DNA of 64,000 bases from Asparagopsis taxiformis (Eukaryota > Rhodophyta > Florideophyceae > Bonnemaisoniales > Bonnemaisoniaceae): assembly GCA_030407315.1 (NCBI GenBank), contig JALQPE010000436.1:152657-216656 (forward strand), given 5' to 3'. Below the pieces are notes generated by a model. The model ran no database searches. It was given only the letters and a program-made list of their open reading frames with translations, and was not told the origin of the DNA. This document shows positions 42,430 to 52,949 of this stretch, one piece after another. Numbering within the stretch: position 1 is the stretch's first letter; every line of letters begins with the position of its first letter. The translations under genes were made by a program, and so were the position numbers.

Positions 42430-45400
42430 ATGGCTCAACAATCCCCCAACGCTTTCGACCGCCAGGTGCGCTCTGCCAGCCGCCGTGACAACGATTCTCC
42501 CACTCCTTCTCCCTCTCCTTCTCCTTCTCTGGCCCCCCCTGTCCCCATGGACGTTTGCGAAGCTGCTGCAGCGCTGACCCAGCTCAGCCCAGCACCTAAG
42601 CCCGTCCCCTCCCCCCCTTCCGCTTCCGATCCCGCGGTTGTCCCGACAATCGACGCTGGCGTTCCCGCAACTCCGCTTCCGGCTCAATCTGCCGAAGCGG
42701 CGCCAGCCGTCGAGGGATCTGGTGCTCCTCTGCCTAGCTCGCCTGCTCCGGACATGATCATCGCGTCCGGCAGCGACTTGGCAGATGATGCGGAGAAGGT
42801 CGATGATCACAACGCTCGTGACATCGTACCGAACAAGCCTCTCCGCAGCACCAGGCTGGCCTACCCTGGCACAGTGCCCATCCCGGTGGATGTGGACTAT
42901 GACATAAGTCCGGAGAGCTGCCGAAACATTCCAGTCTTCATTTCCCCTCTGGATGTTTCTCCTCCGGCAGTCGTGTCCAGGGTGGTCAGGCCGCATCGCG
43001 TTGATGAGTTGAAGAAAACGTTTCTCACTCAAGGATTTTCCGTGATTGCTTCACGCGTGTCCGTCTGCGAGGTGATTGATTCCAATGCAAAAGTACGACT
43101 GCAAAATGTCGATGGATCTCACCGAGTGACCGCGTTGAAGACCATTCTCGAGTCGGCTGGACCTGCTCCTGCGAAGGACAGTCCAGAGTGGGAGGAGTTT
43201 GTCAAGTCTGACATCTACCGTCGCTTTGGAACTATTCCAGTCGACTTTCTCCTCCCACCGACTCGGCTTGGCCGGGATGTCTTCTGCTCCGAAGAAGTAC
43301 TCCCGCTTTCACGGCTGATGAACTTCCACACCCACAATGTCAGCGAGGTAACAGTTGCTGACAATGTGTGCTCTGTGATGGAGTTCATCAATATCCACCG
43401 CCTAGGAAAGAAGAAGATCGAGCCGACCGTTCAATACATTAAAGAACGGAAAGCGCTGAGCTGGATTCGTCCGAGACAGCTCATGCGCTACGTCTCGATC
43501 GCGCGAGGGTTCAAGACCATTGAAAGCCCTGCTTTCAAATACTGGTCGAGCATCCCGAACAGGCCGGAGTTCGTTCAATTTTCTTCGACGGAGGATCTGG
43601 CTGGTTGTACGGTGAACTTGTTGTTCAATGGGTCGTTCAGGAGTGCTCCGGATGTGCAGAAGTGTTTCATCCTGGAGATGACGGCGCGCTACACTTGTAG
43701 CCGTCGGTCGGCCGGGCTGAAACCGTACTCGGTTGGCACCATTGGGCAGGAATGGATTGCTGGTTTGTTGGAAATCTTCGGGTACGTGAAGGAGGTGGCC
43801 GAGTACTGGAACGTGTCGGATGTGTTGCGGATGCTGGATGGGTCAATTCCCAGCGTTGGTGACCCGAGCAAGAGCTTCGAAATTCGCTCGCGCGTTGTCG
43901 AAGTTCTTGCTCAGATGGACCCCAAGAAGGGGTGTTGGGCAGACTTCCGTCCCAAGGAAGGCCCCCCCGATGGTTACAAGTCGGAGAACATTTTTCCCCG
44001 TAAGAAGTCTGTCTTCGGGAAGGACGCCAGGAAAATGCTCCTGCGCGTCACTGGGTACCGCGACATGATTATGCGGAAACGCTTTCACGCGATGTACCCA
44101 GACATCCCACATGCTGCGCTCCCAGCCACATGTGGTGATGATGCCCCCATCCCTTCCTCTTCCAATTCCTTGCCCATCCCTTCATCCTCCATTCCTTTGC
44201 CCCCACCACCTCAACTGGAATCTTCCAGCAATTCCGAGGTTGCCCCTGTTCCTCTCACTACCCCTGCCGTGTCTGCATCCTCCCCTGCGGTGACCCCGGT
44301 CAAGCCGACTGCGCGTGGTCCCCAGGCTGGCAGTGAACAGTCTGGTCCAGTTTCCCACGCCGGGACTGGTACCCCCAACCGTCCTGTCCAAGCCGCGCAG
44401 GAGCAGGTCTCACCGGCTTCGCAGCCTGAGCCTGCGACTCCGGCTGCCGAGCAGCACCCTGCTGCTCCGGCCCCCGCTGTCGAAGCTTCCCGTTCTGCAT
44501 CTGCTAGCAGTTCGGGAAGCTCCAGCGATGAAAGTTTCGTCCCTTCACCATCCGGTGGGGTTGGACAGAAGACGGTTGCGAGGATTTCGACGGAGGGCCC
44601 TACTCCCGAGAATGTGGTCGAGGGCAGCAGTGCGAAGGGCGGTGCAGATCCTGACGAAGATGTCATTGAAGTCAGTGATTCTGCACCGCCCGGAGTGGAA
44701 ACTTCTGGGAGGAAAGTGATGCCCAGAAGGAGTACCCGCCTGCAAGCGAGTCGTTCCGGTCGTGGTGGAACGGCGGGTGGTGCTGTGGAGGTCGTCGAGC
44801 TGGAGAGCGCCCCCGAGGATGCGGGTGAAAACTCCATCCTCGGGAAGCGTAACTTGGATGCGCCTTCTGCGACGCCCGAGCCTTCTACCAAAAAGAGAAG
44901 GCTCGGTGAGACTTCTTCGAAGTCGTCGTCAAAGAAATCCAAGTCGGCTTCCCGAGGTCGCTCTCGGGAGCCGGTTCTCCAGTTCGACGACGCCCAGGAG
45001 AATCCCATTCCCGACAGTATCGTCGATGAGAATGTGGCCGCCGTTCTCCCCAGCGCAATTGCGTCTGGCAGCCGGATGAAGTACTATATGGAAAGTACGA
45101 CGGTGGAGACGGTTCGGGCGGAAATGAGGGCGGCAGCATTCCAGGCAGCTGCATCGCCGGGTGCTGAGGATACGGTGGTGGACAGGTACTTTGCGGTGAA
45201 GAAGGCATTGTTGGAAAACTTGGGGGTTATTGTTATGGAAGGCTTGTTGGCATCGTCCACGGCTGGTAATGCGACGCATGAGTTGTTCGGTCACTTCGCT
45301 AGGCAGTTCCCGCTGGTTGAGGAGGTTGAAAACCCCTCCCAGCAGTCTGATTCTAACGATGACGACAGGGAGCCACAGGACGAGCCGCCAGCTTTCGCAA

Positions 45401-46065
45401 AGCCCGGCTTCGATCCTTCGCCGTGGCAGTTCATCCACAACGTGGGTGATGCGAAGGACCGCATCGATGATAGTCGTGGGCGCCTCTCTCTGCCGCGGCG
45501 TGAGTTGTGCGACAAGTTGGAGGAGGGGAATTTGGAGATGTACAAGAACAAGTTGGTGGCAGAGCTTGCTCTTGGTGTTTGTGCGGAGTTCTTGAAGTTG
45601 GGAATGGAGGGTGATGATCCTGTCTTCTTCCCGAAGACAGGATGGCGGCTGCTTCTTACAGCAGATGGGGCTGCGGACCAGGATGGGCACACGGACTTCA
45701 AGGTATCAACGAGTCGTGTTGCAGGACCTACCGAGTCTCCATCATATTTCATGATGTCGAGCGGAGCCGATGGGTTCTTTATAGTAGCTGCCCCTTATAG
45801 TCATGTATGCCTGGCCAATCCGGACGCCGATATGTGGAAGGTTCCCATTCATAGGCTGTATGTGCCACCCTATTCCGTATTGGTTGGTCGCGGTGACCTT
45901 TACCATTACGGGGTCGGCTTCAAGCGCGGAGATATTCCTGCGGGCGAAAAGCTAGTCTATGGCCTGCCCACGCGCGGCCACATCTACTTGAAGACGGAGA
46001 AGGACGTCCTCACGGACCACATCCACACCGTCGAATATTACAAGTACGATAGGAGCAATAGATAG
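42430..46065 (+). CDS. A3: ParB-like domain plus 2OG/Fe(II) dioxygenase (1211 aa)
   Basis: A Pro/Ser/Ala-rich N-terminus precedes a ParB-like domain (about 175-240) with the box NVDGSHRVTAL (D228-R232). A helical middle is shared with A1, then a long disordered Pro/Ser/Glu linker with basic patches (KKRR, KSSSKKSKS). The dioxygenase is at about 1060-1190: TGWRLLLTADG, HTD (1087-1089), PSYFMMSSGADGF, distal His1159 and Arg1182, so the iron site looks complete. ATG 42430 is the first in frame. Perfect palindromes flank the gene on both sides (41332-42226 and 46544-46890). Substrate unknown; DNA-base oxidation is plausible from the ParB fusion. Confidence 0.88.
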   Translation: MAQQSPNAFDRQVRSASRRDNDSPTPSPSPSPSLAPPVPMDVCEAAAALTQLSPAPKPVPSPPSASDPAVVPTIDAGVPATPLPAQSAEAAPAVEGSGAPLPSSPAPDMIIASGSDLADDAEKVDDHNARDIVPNKPLRSTRLAYPGTVPIPVDVDYDISPESCRNIPVFISPLDVSPPAVVSRVVRPHRVDELKKTFLTQGFSVIASRVSVCEVIDSNAKVRLQNVDGSHRVTALKTILESAGPAPAKDSPEWEEFVKSDIYRRFGTIPVDFLLPPTRLGRDVFCSEEVLPLSRLMNFHTHNVSEVTVADNVCSVMEFINIHRLGKKKIEPTVQYIKERKALSWIRPRQLMRYVSIARGFKTIESPAFKYWSSIPNRPEFVQFSSTEDLAGCTVNLLFNGSFRSAPDVQKCFILEMTARYTCSRRSAGLKPYSVGTIGQEWIAGLLEIFGYVKEVAEYWNVSDVLRMLDGSIPSVGDPSKSFEIRSRVVEVLAQMDPKKGCWADFRPKEGPPDGYKSENIFPRKKSVFGKDARKMLLRVTGYRDMIMRKRFHAMYPDIPHAALPATCGDDAPIPSSSNSLPIPSSSIPLPPPPQLESSSNSEVAPVPLTTPAVSASSPAVTPVKPTARGPQAGSEQSGPVSHAGTGTPNRPVQAAQEQVSPASQPEPATPAAEQHPAAPAPAVEASRSASASSSGSSSDESFVPSPSGGVGQKTVARISTEGPTPENVVEGSSAKGGADPDEDVIEVSDSAPPGVETSGRKVMPRRSTRLQASRSGRGGTAGGAVEVVELESAPEDAGENSILGKRNLDAPSATPEPSTKKRRLGETSSKSSSKKSKSASRGRSREPVLQFDDAQENPIPDSIVDENVAAVLPSAIASGSRMKYYMESTTVETVRAEMRAAAFQAAASPGAEDTVVDRYFAVKKALLENLGVIVMEGLLASSTAGNATHELFGHFARQFPLVEEVENPSQQSDSNDDDREPQDEPPAFAKPGFDPSPWQFIHNVGDAKDRIDDSRGRLSLPRRELCDKLEEGNLEMYKNKLVAELALGVCAEFLKLGMEGDDPVFFPKTGWRLLLTADGAADQDGHTDFKVSTSRVAGPTESPSYFMMSSGADGFFIVAAPYSHVCLANPDADMWKVPIHRLYVPPYSVLVGRGDLYHYGVGFKRGDIPAGEKLVYGLPTRGHIYLKTEKDVLTDHIHTVEYYKYDRSNR

Positions 46066-46540
46066 CATATCAGAAGTAGTAAAACCTATACTACCGTTCC
46101 CTGCTATAAAGCTATGTCTTTCTCATCTCAACATTGTTACCTTAGCCCACTTTTCAATTCTCATCTATACATCTGTCCTTCATCTCATAGTTTAGTGCTA
46201 CTCAGCAGATTGATTGCTACTTTTTAATATTAGTCTACAACGTTATATGATTTTACTAGCTAGGCCGTAGGGGGAGACTAGTTTCAACCCTTGACAACGC
46301 GCAGATTTCGACTACGAGAGCCGTCACTGTGATAAATTATTTGTAGAATTTTCGTCTATCTTCCCACCTACACTAGGCTACCTATATATATACAGGGTAT
46401 AACCTGAACAGAGACCACGTGAGGTAAAATACTCCTGAGAGCTGCTCACAGCCGTACAGACCTTTGCTGAGCAATTTACCCGACTTCACACTTCGCTTCT
46501 CACCTTTACCACGATGGGAGAAGGACGAAACTCCCTGCTG
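46066..46540. other. No gene seen
   Basis: A3 downstream region, AT-rich, without recognised signals. Confidence 0.4.
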
Positions 46541-46543
46541 CTT

Positions 46544-46890
46544 ACAGCCGAAGCCGTTTACCAGGGTTCCTTACAGCAAAGTCATCGTAACGATGACTTT
46601 GCTGTAAGGAACCGTTTCCTTGCAGTGGCCAAAGAATTTTTTACCGGGTAAAAAATCAGCAAGAAATTTTACCGGGTAAAAAATTGTGGCCGCTGTAATG
46701 ATTTGCTTTCTTACAGCAAAGTCATCGTTACGATGACTTTTCTGTAAGAAAACGTTTCATTACAGCGGCCACAATTTTTTTACCCGGTAAAGAAATCATG
46801 GCTGCTGTAATGATTTGTTTTCTTACAGCAAAGTCATCGTAACGATGACTTTGCTGTCAGCATCCCCGGTAAACGGCCCGCACTGTAATG
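46544..46890. repeat. Palindrome cluster downstream of A3
   Basis: Three more copies of the TTACAGCAAAGTCATCG hairpin (46571-46607; 46711-46747 with one change in an arm; 46823-46859 with one change at its end), separated by TTTACCGGGTAAA-type palindromes. Outer arms pair GCTTACAGCC...CCGTTTACCAGGG with CCCCGGTAAACGG...CTGTAA. With the upstream clusters there are seven copies, four before and three after A3, and none found elsewhere in the window. Confidence 0.95.
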
Positions 46891-47164
46891 GGGTGACTGC
46901 TTCTCCTACATCGCTCTCTTACTGGTGTTCTACATGCTGCGTTGCTACACAATTTCGCACTCACATCTTTCTAGTTTCTCTCCTTTTCGTATCCATAGGT
47001 ATAGCAGTAGAAAAGTGGATAGTTTGCACTCCAGGCCGCAGATGCCTTCCTGCAGTCATGTCACGATTGTTGTAGTGTAGTCTATAATATCTAGCGCTCT
47101 TGGAAGATGATGCACAGTCTATTGTCTCTGTCAATGCGTGTTTAATCAAATCTATCAAAGTAGC

Positions 47165-50100
47165 TCAGTTAGCTGGCCAATATTTTCTACCATAGTCAGC
47201 AAATATCTCCTCATCAGCTTCAACGTCTCTGGTCAGAACGACCTTGACAGCATGGGGATTCTTGATATTTGAAGCAAAGTCCGGTTTGTCTATGGCATCG
47301 CCTTGTCGAAACTCGGCTGACTGTGTTCGACTCACCTCGGTCGCTTTCTCCGTTCCGTCAATGACCCGACAATCATTGAGGTAGCTGGTACAATTATAGA
47401 CCGCTGGAACGAGCCAGACCTTCCGAACAGGTGCACCCCTCCCTATGTACGTGGTTTCCAATTCCATGTTGTAGTCCTGGAACCTCTGTCCTGTGCACCC
47501 AAATCCTTCCGGGCCGTACATCACTGATCTCTGCGGTTCCGAGTCTCGAATCTTCGCATAGAAAATCGTCCCGTTGTACCAGCCAATGACCGTCCCCTTC
47601 TTCAGTTTCTTCGCCGCGAATACGCCAAACCCACCACCTCTTACCTCCGATTGCGAAACATAGACACCGTAGAATGCGGCATCAGCAGCCAGAATCGCGT
47701 CCGGGTCTATGCTCCAAAACGAGTGCATGTCCTCGGCCGGCCACTGGTCCATAGGCACCCCGCTCAATCTGTGAAGCATAGACCCGTCCTTCTTCATTGA
47801 CGCAACGAACACAAGCAGATGGTTCGGCAATGCTGTCACAGCAGGCAAACCTTCTGGTGCATCTGAGATGTGCTTCTGACGAAGCCTTGGAGCTTTTCCT
47901 GTGACCGGTACCGACTCGTCCCCAAGAATACTCTCCACCTCACGCTGCAAGATCCCCCCATATCGCCCGGCTTTCACCTCACTGACGAAAGCATGCAGTA
48001 TCCACTCCTGCGATGCATCGTGGCACCTTTTTTCCTTCTCACACCCAATGAACCGACGATACGTACCATCCCTCAACGTCATACACGCTATGGCTGTGCT
48101 GTATGTTCCCGAGAAGAAATCCATCACGATATCGTTCTGCTTCGAAAATCGTTCCAGAAGCTCACGAAGAGTGGTCAACGCCTTCTGCTCATGGCGCAGT
48201 CGGTTGTTCTGCCCATCGTATTGAGCTTCACCAGCCGACAACCTCGGAACGTTGTCAATCGCGTTGGTGAACCCAGGGTGCCTCGATATGTCCGGATTGT
48301 GCAACCTGTAATCCACCATATCGTATGCAGCCATACCCTTCCCCCGCTTATACGCATGGATAACGAAATCGTGCATATTATGCAGTGTGCACGTTTTCGT
48401 CGATGGATTGGACGTAAAGCTGTGTGGTCGGCGAGATAGCACGACTGGAACACTGTCCACAATCATCTTGCCAGGCTCGGCATTTCTGATTGCATCCATC
48501 CATGCCACGAGTTGGCGCACGCTGGAATAGATTAGAGCATGACCGCCAGGCCGAAGAACTCGAACTATTTCACACGCAACACTCGCCAACTCTTCCGGCT
48601 CCAGAATATCGTACTCCGAGTTTTCTCTGCCGCCTTCCCGCCTCGTGTTGAATGGAGGATCAGTGAGCACAAGCTGAACACTGTCCTCCAACACGCCATC
48701 TTCCAGGAAACTAATTTTGTCCTCCACCTCTTTGGCTACATCAGTGGCGTCACAATTCACAGTGTGAATGTAACGCCCCATCACAGCTTCCAGCTTGGTG
48801 ACATATTCCGGCTTGGATTCCTTTCCGACGTCAACGAGCGGTGCTTCTGTAGGCGATACAGTGTCAACCTCCATAGCGTCATCCTCGGCCGCACCTTCTC
48901 TTGTTGCTGTTTCGCTAGCAACCGCCGCATTATCGTCCTCTCCACCACCGCGCTCCAGCCTAGCCTTCTTCCTCTGTGGCTCCAGACTATCCTCTTCTAT
49001 ATCCTCGCTGCCATTGTTTGGCACTGCTGCGGATATTTCCATCTGCGCAGGTGCACCTTCAAGGATGCCAGGCTCGGGCGTATCCTCAAGACTGTGCAAC
49101 TCATCCATGGTCAGAGGAAGCTTTCGTTGCTCTCGGGTTCGCAATAACCAAGCCTTCAGCCTCCTCTGACCATCCAGGGCATGAGACGTGTTCAACTTGG
49201 CTCGCATGAACGAGTTCAAGCCGAACTTGTCAGGAGTGTCGAAAAGCAAGGCTCGAAGTCTCTGCATCAGCTGACCACGCTCGGCGAACACATTCACCTC
49301 AGTGACACATTGGCGTATCGACAGCAGGAAGGCGCTTGTCAATGATCGCAGCCTTGCATCCACAGCCACTGGAAGGTCGGCACAGAACCCGTTTTCACTG
49401 TCTACAGTTTTCGGGACAATGGTCAGGTTTTTCCGATGCTCCTCGACCGCGCAGCCATCAGACCGATTCGGGAGTGACCTGAAGCAAAGGCTCGCAGGAT
49501 CGAATACCATGAACGGCCAGCACATCGATTCAACATCCTCATACCCCAACACTCTTGCCCCGGTATCCCACGCAGCTAACACACGGTCGACAACAAATCC
49601 AAGCTGGTTGGCTTGCGCACTGGATGTTGCAATTCCAACCATTCCACCACCACCAATGGCCCCGGATGTGGCTCTGGCCCGCCTAGATGGCACACTGCCC
49701 ATCTCCTTACTGCGAATAGCCAAGATACACTGGCACATCATAACCATCAGCCTCCTGAACCGCTTCTGGCTAGCCTGCAAAGAATCTTGCATGTCAGATG
49801 TAGCGCCGTCCAGAAAGTACCTGCTCGAAAGCAGTTCGCGGTTCAGTGGAGAGGACAATTCTCCGCGGGGTGTCTTGCCAAACATTTCGACGGCACGAGA
49901 ACTAGTCACCCCCACCTGTTTCGGAAACTCAACCATCCTCGGAGAATCACCCATCTCTGCATTGAGTCCCCATGCATGACAAAACATTTGCCACAGACGC
50001 AAATCAATCGAACTCGAATCTTCTGCTCGGTGATACGGCCGAAGCACAGCCAGGATAGACATGCATGAGCTGTACTGCGGTTTACCACTCAGGCTTGAAG

Positions 50101-50632
50101 CAATTTGGCCGCTTGGATCGCAGGATTTGATCCAGCCCAACACATCGGCCATCCTCACAGACGAAATATGAGCGTACTTGTCCTTTCCGTTTTGGACCCA
50201 GTACTCGTCTCTGAGATCAACGGCGATCATCAGATACTCAACAAACATCATGCGCCTTTGCAGGCCTGCAATGTCGTTGGATGTCGTCGCTCTCACACGG
50301 TCCAGCACAACAGCAGTACTGCTGTTGGTGTCCGCCACGATAGACTCTTCTCGCATAGGAATCGTAACGCCAGGAGGAAAGACGCCCTTCTCCATTCCAC
50401 GTACAATTGCCATGCAGCGGTGCGCTCCATCCAATATCTCCAGAACGCCTTCTCGAAACCTGCCAGTCACGGGATGAGCTGTGTCATAACCGCTGTTGCG
50501 AATGCTCTCCATGAGCGCTTCCACATGACTTGCATCAACATCGCGAATCGATACGAATTTGCTGACTTGATTGGGGTCGATGAACACCCATCCGTCGTGC
50601 TTTTCACCGTGATTGTGGAACGTTCCTTCCAT
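47165..50632 (-). CDS. B3: ParB-like, DNA methyltransferase and SET fusion (1155 aa)
   Basis: The ParB-like domain is at about 15-100 with the box LDGAHRCMA (67-75). A helical region (120-480) is followed by an acidic linker with a basic PQRKKARL cluster. The methyltransferase has DPPF (658-661) and the AdoMet motif DFFSGT (838-843), the beta-class order. The SET domain spans about 985-1150 (GGGFGVFA, YLND near 1084-1087, EEIFADYG). The ATG at 50632 gives MEGTFHNHGEKHDG. It is divergent from D3, sharing a roughly 510-bp promoter region. Predicted DNA methylation (probably N6-adenine) and protein lysine methylation, targeted by ParB; targets are not readable from sequence. Confidence 0.9.
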   Translation of the reverse strand: MEGTFHNHGEKHDGWVFIDPNQVSKFVSIRDVDASHVEALMESIRNSGYDTAHPVTGRFREGVLEILDGAHRCMAIVRGMEKGVFPPGVTIPMREESIVADTNSSTAVVLDRVRATTSNDIAGLQRRMMFVEYLMIAVDLRDEYWVQNGKDKYAHISSVRMADVLGWIKSCDPSGQIASSLSGKPQYSSCMSILAVLRPYHRAEDSSSIDLRLWQMFCHAWGLNAEMGDSPRMVEFPKQVGVTSSRAVEMFGKTPRGELSSPLNRELLSSRYFLDGATSDMQDSLQASQKRFRRLMVMMCQCILAIRSKEMGSVPSRRARATSGAIGGGGMVGIATSSAQANQLGFVVDRVLAAWDTGARVLGYEDVESMCWPFMVFDPASLCFRSLPNRSDGCAVEEHRKNLTIVPKTVDSENGFCADLPVAVDARLRSLTSAFLLSIRQCVTEVNVFAERGQLMQRLRALLFDTPDKFGLNSFMRAKLNTSHALDGQRRLKAWLLRTREQRKLPLTMDELHSLEDTPEPGILEGAPAQMEISAAVPNNGSEDIEEDSLEPQRKKARLERGGGEDDNAAVASETATREGAAEDDAMEVDTVSPTEAPLVDVGKESKPEYVTKLEAVMGRYIHTVNCDATDVAKEVEDKISFLEDGVLEDSVQLVLTDPPFNTRREGGRENSEYDILEPEELASVACEIVRVLRPGGHALIYSSVRQLVAWMDAIRNAEPGKMIVDSVPVVLSRRPHSFTSNPSTKTCTLHNMHDFVIHAYKRGKGMAAYDMVDYRLHNPDISRHPGFTNAIDNVPRLSAGEAQYDGQNNRLRHEQKALTTLRELLERFSKQNDIVMDFFSGTYSTAIACMTLRDGTYRRFIGCEKEKRCHDASQEWILHAFVSEVKAGRYGGILQREVESILGDESVPVTGKAPRLRQKHISDAPEGLPAVTALPNHLLVFVASMKKDGSMLHRLSGVPMDQWPAEDMHSFWSIDPDAILAADAAFYGVYVSQSEVRGGGFGVFAAKKLKKGTVIGWYNGTIFYAKIRDSEPQRSVMYGPEGFGCTGQRFQDYNMELETTYIGRGAPVRKVWLVPAVYNCTSYLNDCRVIDGTEKATEVSRTQSAEFRQGDAIDKPDFASNIKNPHAVKVVLTRDVEADEEIFADYGRKYWPAN

Positions 50633-51145
50633 GGCGAACAAAGGTAGAGTTTTTAAGAAAGGGATAGTTGGTTGCTGCTTGACCAGGGTGGCGCAAAGCA
50701 GAAGTTGGTTGTTTAAAACAAAGTGTCAGCGAGTGGTAGCACTTCGGTGGCTGTTTCCTTTCCACCCCTGTCCGAACCTTTACAAGATAACTACATCGAC
50801 TGTTAGCTCAATAATCAATGTAATACTAAAGTAATACTCAAAATATTTTTCCATGCAATTTATTGGGCCCCGTAACATCTCTAAGCGTATCTTTGTAGTC
50901 CAATCGTATGCATCCGACATTCACTTCTAGAACGATTATTCACATCAAATTTTATGCTGCAATCAGTTCATGGCAGACATCATCCACACTGACGTGTCAA
51001 TTTTGTCAATTGTCCATTCTATTTCTACACCACCTAAACATCTCTTCTCGACCTTTCCAATCCTCCTAGTATATACTACTCTTTAGCAGAAGGTAACGGT
51101 TAGGCTTTCACTAATACAACAATTCTATCCCATAGCTATCCCAAC
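50633..51145. promoter_or_regulatory. Divergent promoter region of B3 and D3
   Basis: AT-rich spacer between the two divergent starts. A TATA-like GTATATAC lies at 51069-51076, about 70 bp before the D3 ATG. No palindrome cluster is present here, in contrast to A3. Confidence 0.4.
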
Positions 51146-52507
51146 ATGCTTCCTCTCGCTCCAAACGACGTTATAGAAGTTCAATGGGAACTTCGGCCGT
51201 TTGGGAGGAAACGAAAAATTGTGTGGTGGTCTGCAATCGTCAAGGAAATTACTCAGGTCAAGACTGAAACAGACCCATTCCTCCATGCATTGCTCGAATA
51301 CAAAGCTGAATATGGTTTCGACTCTACCCTTTCTCAAGTCAAGATTTCAGATCGTAACGAGCTCGTCGACAAGGATTCCGGAAGGGTTCTCCCGTGGCGA
51401 AGTGGTGAGCTTCGCAGTATGGACTCACCTGCATCCCCAGCAGAGAGAGACCCGGACTACGGCATTGACCACACTCGCCACCGCCACCGCGGCATCCTTC
51501 AAGATTGCACTGCGGATCAAATGAAGAAGACCATAGCAGAAATGCTGGCAAGATTGGAAAAGCTGGAGTCAGCTGCCAAACATCCTCTTCCCCCTCCATT
51601 CGATTCCAACAGCTCCATGACCTCCTCTGCTCTGACTGTATGTAGCATTCTGTTTCAGAAGCTTGGTGTGTACACGGACAAGCCCCTCTCCCTCCGGATG
51701 ACAAAATCCGAGCACTCCAGGGGAATGCGACAAACATCGCAAGAAGAAATCAGAGTACAGGCTGACTGCTCCCTTGCTCAATTCCGCACTATTGCCATTC
51801 AATGCAAGGCGAAAGAGAATCGTGACGTTCTCTTCCTGCCGTCCTTTGAGGACATCACCTTTCCCTCTGGAAATGAGTCGGATCTTTCCATCATTTTCCC
51901 CACCTTTCAGGCACTATGTGACTCCATAGGTACCTCGCAACACGGGTTCCAGAAAATATTGGTGAAGAGCAGGGCGGAACGCGATGGAGGCAGCTCATCG
52001 ATTGTCCGAATTTTAGGAAATCTAGTCGACGTTGATTGCTCTCATGATGCTCCTTCTTCCGCATTTCTCGTCGGCTCATCTGCTTACGTCCTGTCCAGCC
52101 CAGACCAACGTATGACAGTTCTTTGCAGAGACTCCTACGAGTTTGACCATGTCAACAATACATTTTTACATCCCCTATGTCTTAGCCAACTATCACAGTC
52201 TAGCATCGTGGACTCTTTCCACCTACGTGATAAGGCTACTGTTACCTATGGAGCAACGTTTTCGTTACTGTGGAGACGTATTCAGCGCCGAGCTTGTTAC
52301 AGCACTTTCCAGCCTCTATCAACCGCAGAGACGTTTGGTACACTACATCTACGCTTACCTTGCTGTATTTTCAGTGGTACTACTACATGCCAGGAGCTTG
52401 AAGACATTGGCTATGAGGCTATCTCTCGTCTTGGCTTCAATGCGGATTCAGACACTACCCACCCACCCTCTCCTCCACCTGCCACCTGCAGTCCGGAGCA
52501 AAAATGA
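51146..52507 (+). CDS. D3: Tudor/Agenet-like and coiled-coil protein (453 aa)
   Basis: The N-terminus reads VIEVQWEL...VWWSAIVKEI (residues 9-35) then LLEYKAEYGFDS and VLPWRS. This pattern of an acidic beta strand, a WWxAxV strand and a YxxxYGFD turn is reminiscent of Tudor/Agenet/PWWP chromatin readers. A short coiled coil follows (121-146, AEMLARLEKLE). The C-terminal half (about 150-430) is shared with the broken copies in Z and Y (ILGNLVD...DAPSSAFLVGSSAYV, LHLRLPCCIFSG) and is not recognised. It converges on C3, as in Z. A reader role is inference from one short motif region. Confidence 0.75.
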   Translation: MLPLAPNDVIEVQWELRPFGRKRKIVWWSAIVKEITQVKTETDPFLHALLEYKAEYGFDSTLSQVKISDRNELVDKDSGRVLPWRSGELRSMDSPASPAERDPDYGIDHTRHRHRGILQDCTADQMKKTIAEMLARLEKLESAAKHPLPPPFDSNSSMTSSALTVCSILFQKLGVYTDKPLSLRMTKSEHSRGMRQTSQEEIRVQADCSLAQFRTIAIQCKAKENRDVLFLPSFEDITFPSGNESDLSIIFPTFQALCDSIGTSQHGFQKILVKSRAERDGGSSSIVRILGNLVDVDCSHDAPSSAFLVGSSAYVLSSPDQRMTVLCRDSYEFDHVNNTFLHPLCLSQLSQSSIVDSFHLRDKATVTYGATFSLLWRRIQRRACYSTFQPLSTAETFGTLHLRLPCCIFSGTTTCQELEDIGYEAISRLGFNADSDTTHPPSPPPATCSPEQK

Positions 52508-52949
52508 TAAAGCACACCTATCCGTAGTTATCCTGTTCCTGGGTATTCCATTCTAGAGCTCCTGTGGCCATCAATTTCTAGTAAAGACGGATACCCTCGC
52601 CCCTTCCTACTTCGACTATTCCACTACCTGTCTCTGCGCTTTTCCTTCGACTTGACACTATCGTCTGACTGGTTTCCTGATGTCTCGCATCTATCTACTT
52701 CCATCTATTACAAAATTCACCTCAACAGAAATTTTATTTCTTCATTCTTCGTCTACTACACCGAAACTGGTTTCATCCGATACTACTCCCCTTCATTCTC
52801 GATTTCATCATCGACGAATACCTTCACATATTCTGCATCTCCTCCGTCCTCTTCCATAGACCTGAAGCTCTCCTCCAGCACTGATTCCCCCCCATCGTCT
52901 ACATTCAGTTCTTCATATCTATCACGCGATATAGTCAAAACCTCCTCAT
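52508..52949. other. Convergent D3-C3 spacer
   Basis: Pyrimidine-rich sequence between two convergent 3' ends; a Ser-rich ORF at 52652-53005 reflects composition. No other feature seen. Confidence 0.4.

Noticed and set aside
42415..43032. Antisense ORF of 205 codons at the A3 start
   Set aside because: Opposite the intact A3 N-terminus and ParB box, with no family resemblance.
44211..45008. Long antisense ORF of 265 codons within A3
   Set aside because: It is the shadow of the Pro/Ser/Glu-rich linker of A3; its frame is open because of codon bias on the sense strand.
41332..46890. TTACAGCAAAGTCATCG palindromes as transcription terminators
   Set aside because: The copies lie both upstream and downstream of A3 in multi-copy clusters, and bacterial-type hairpin terminators do not apply in this context.
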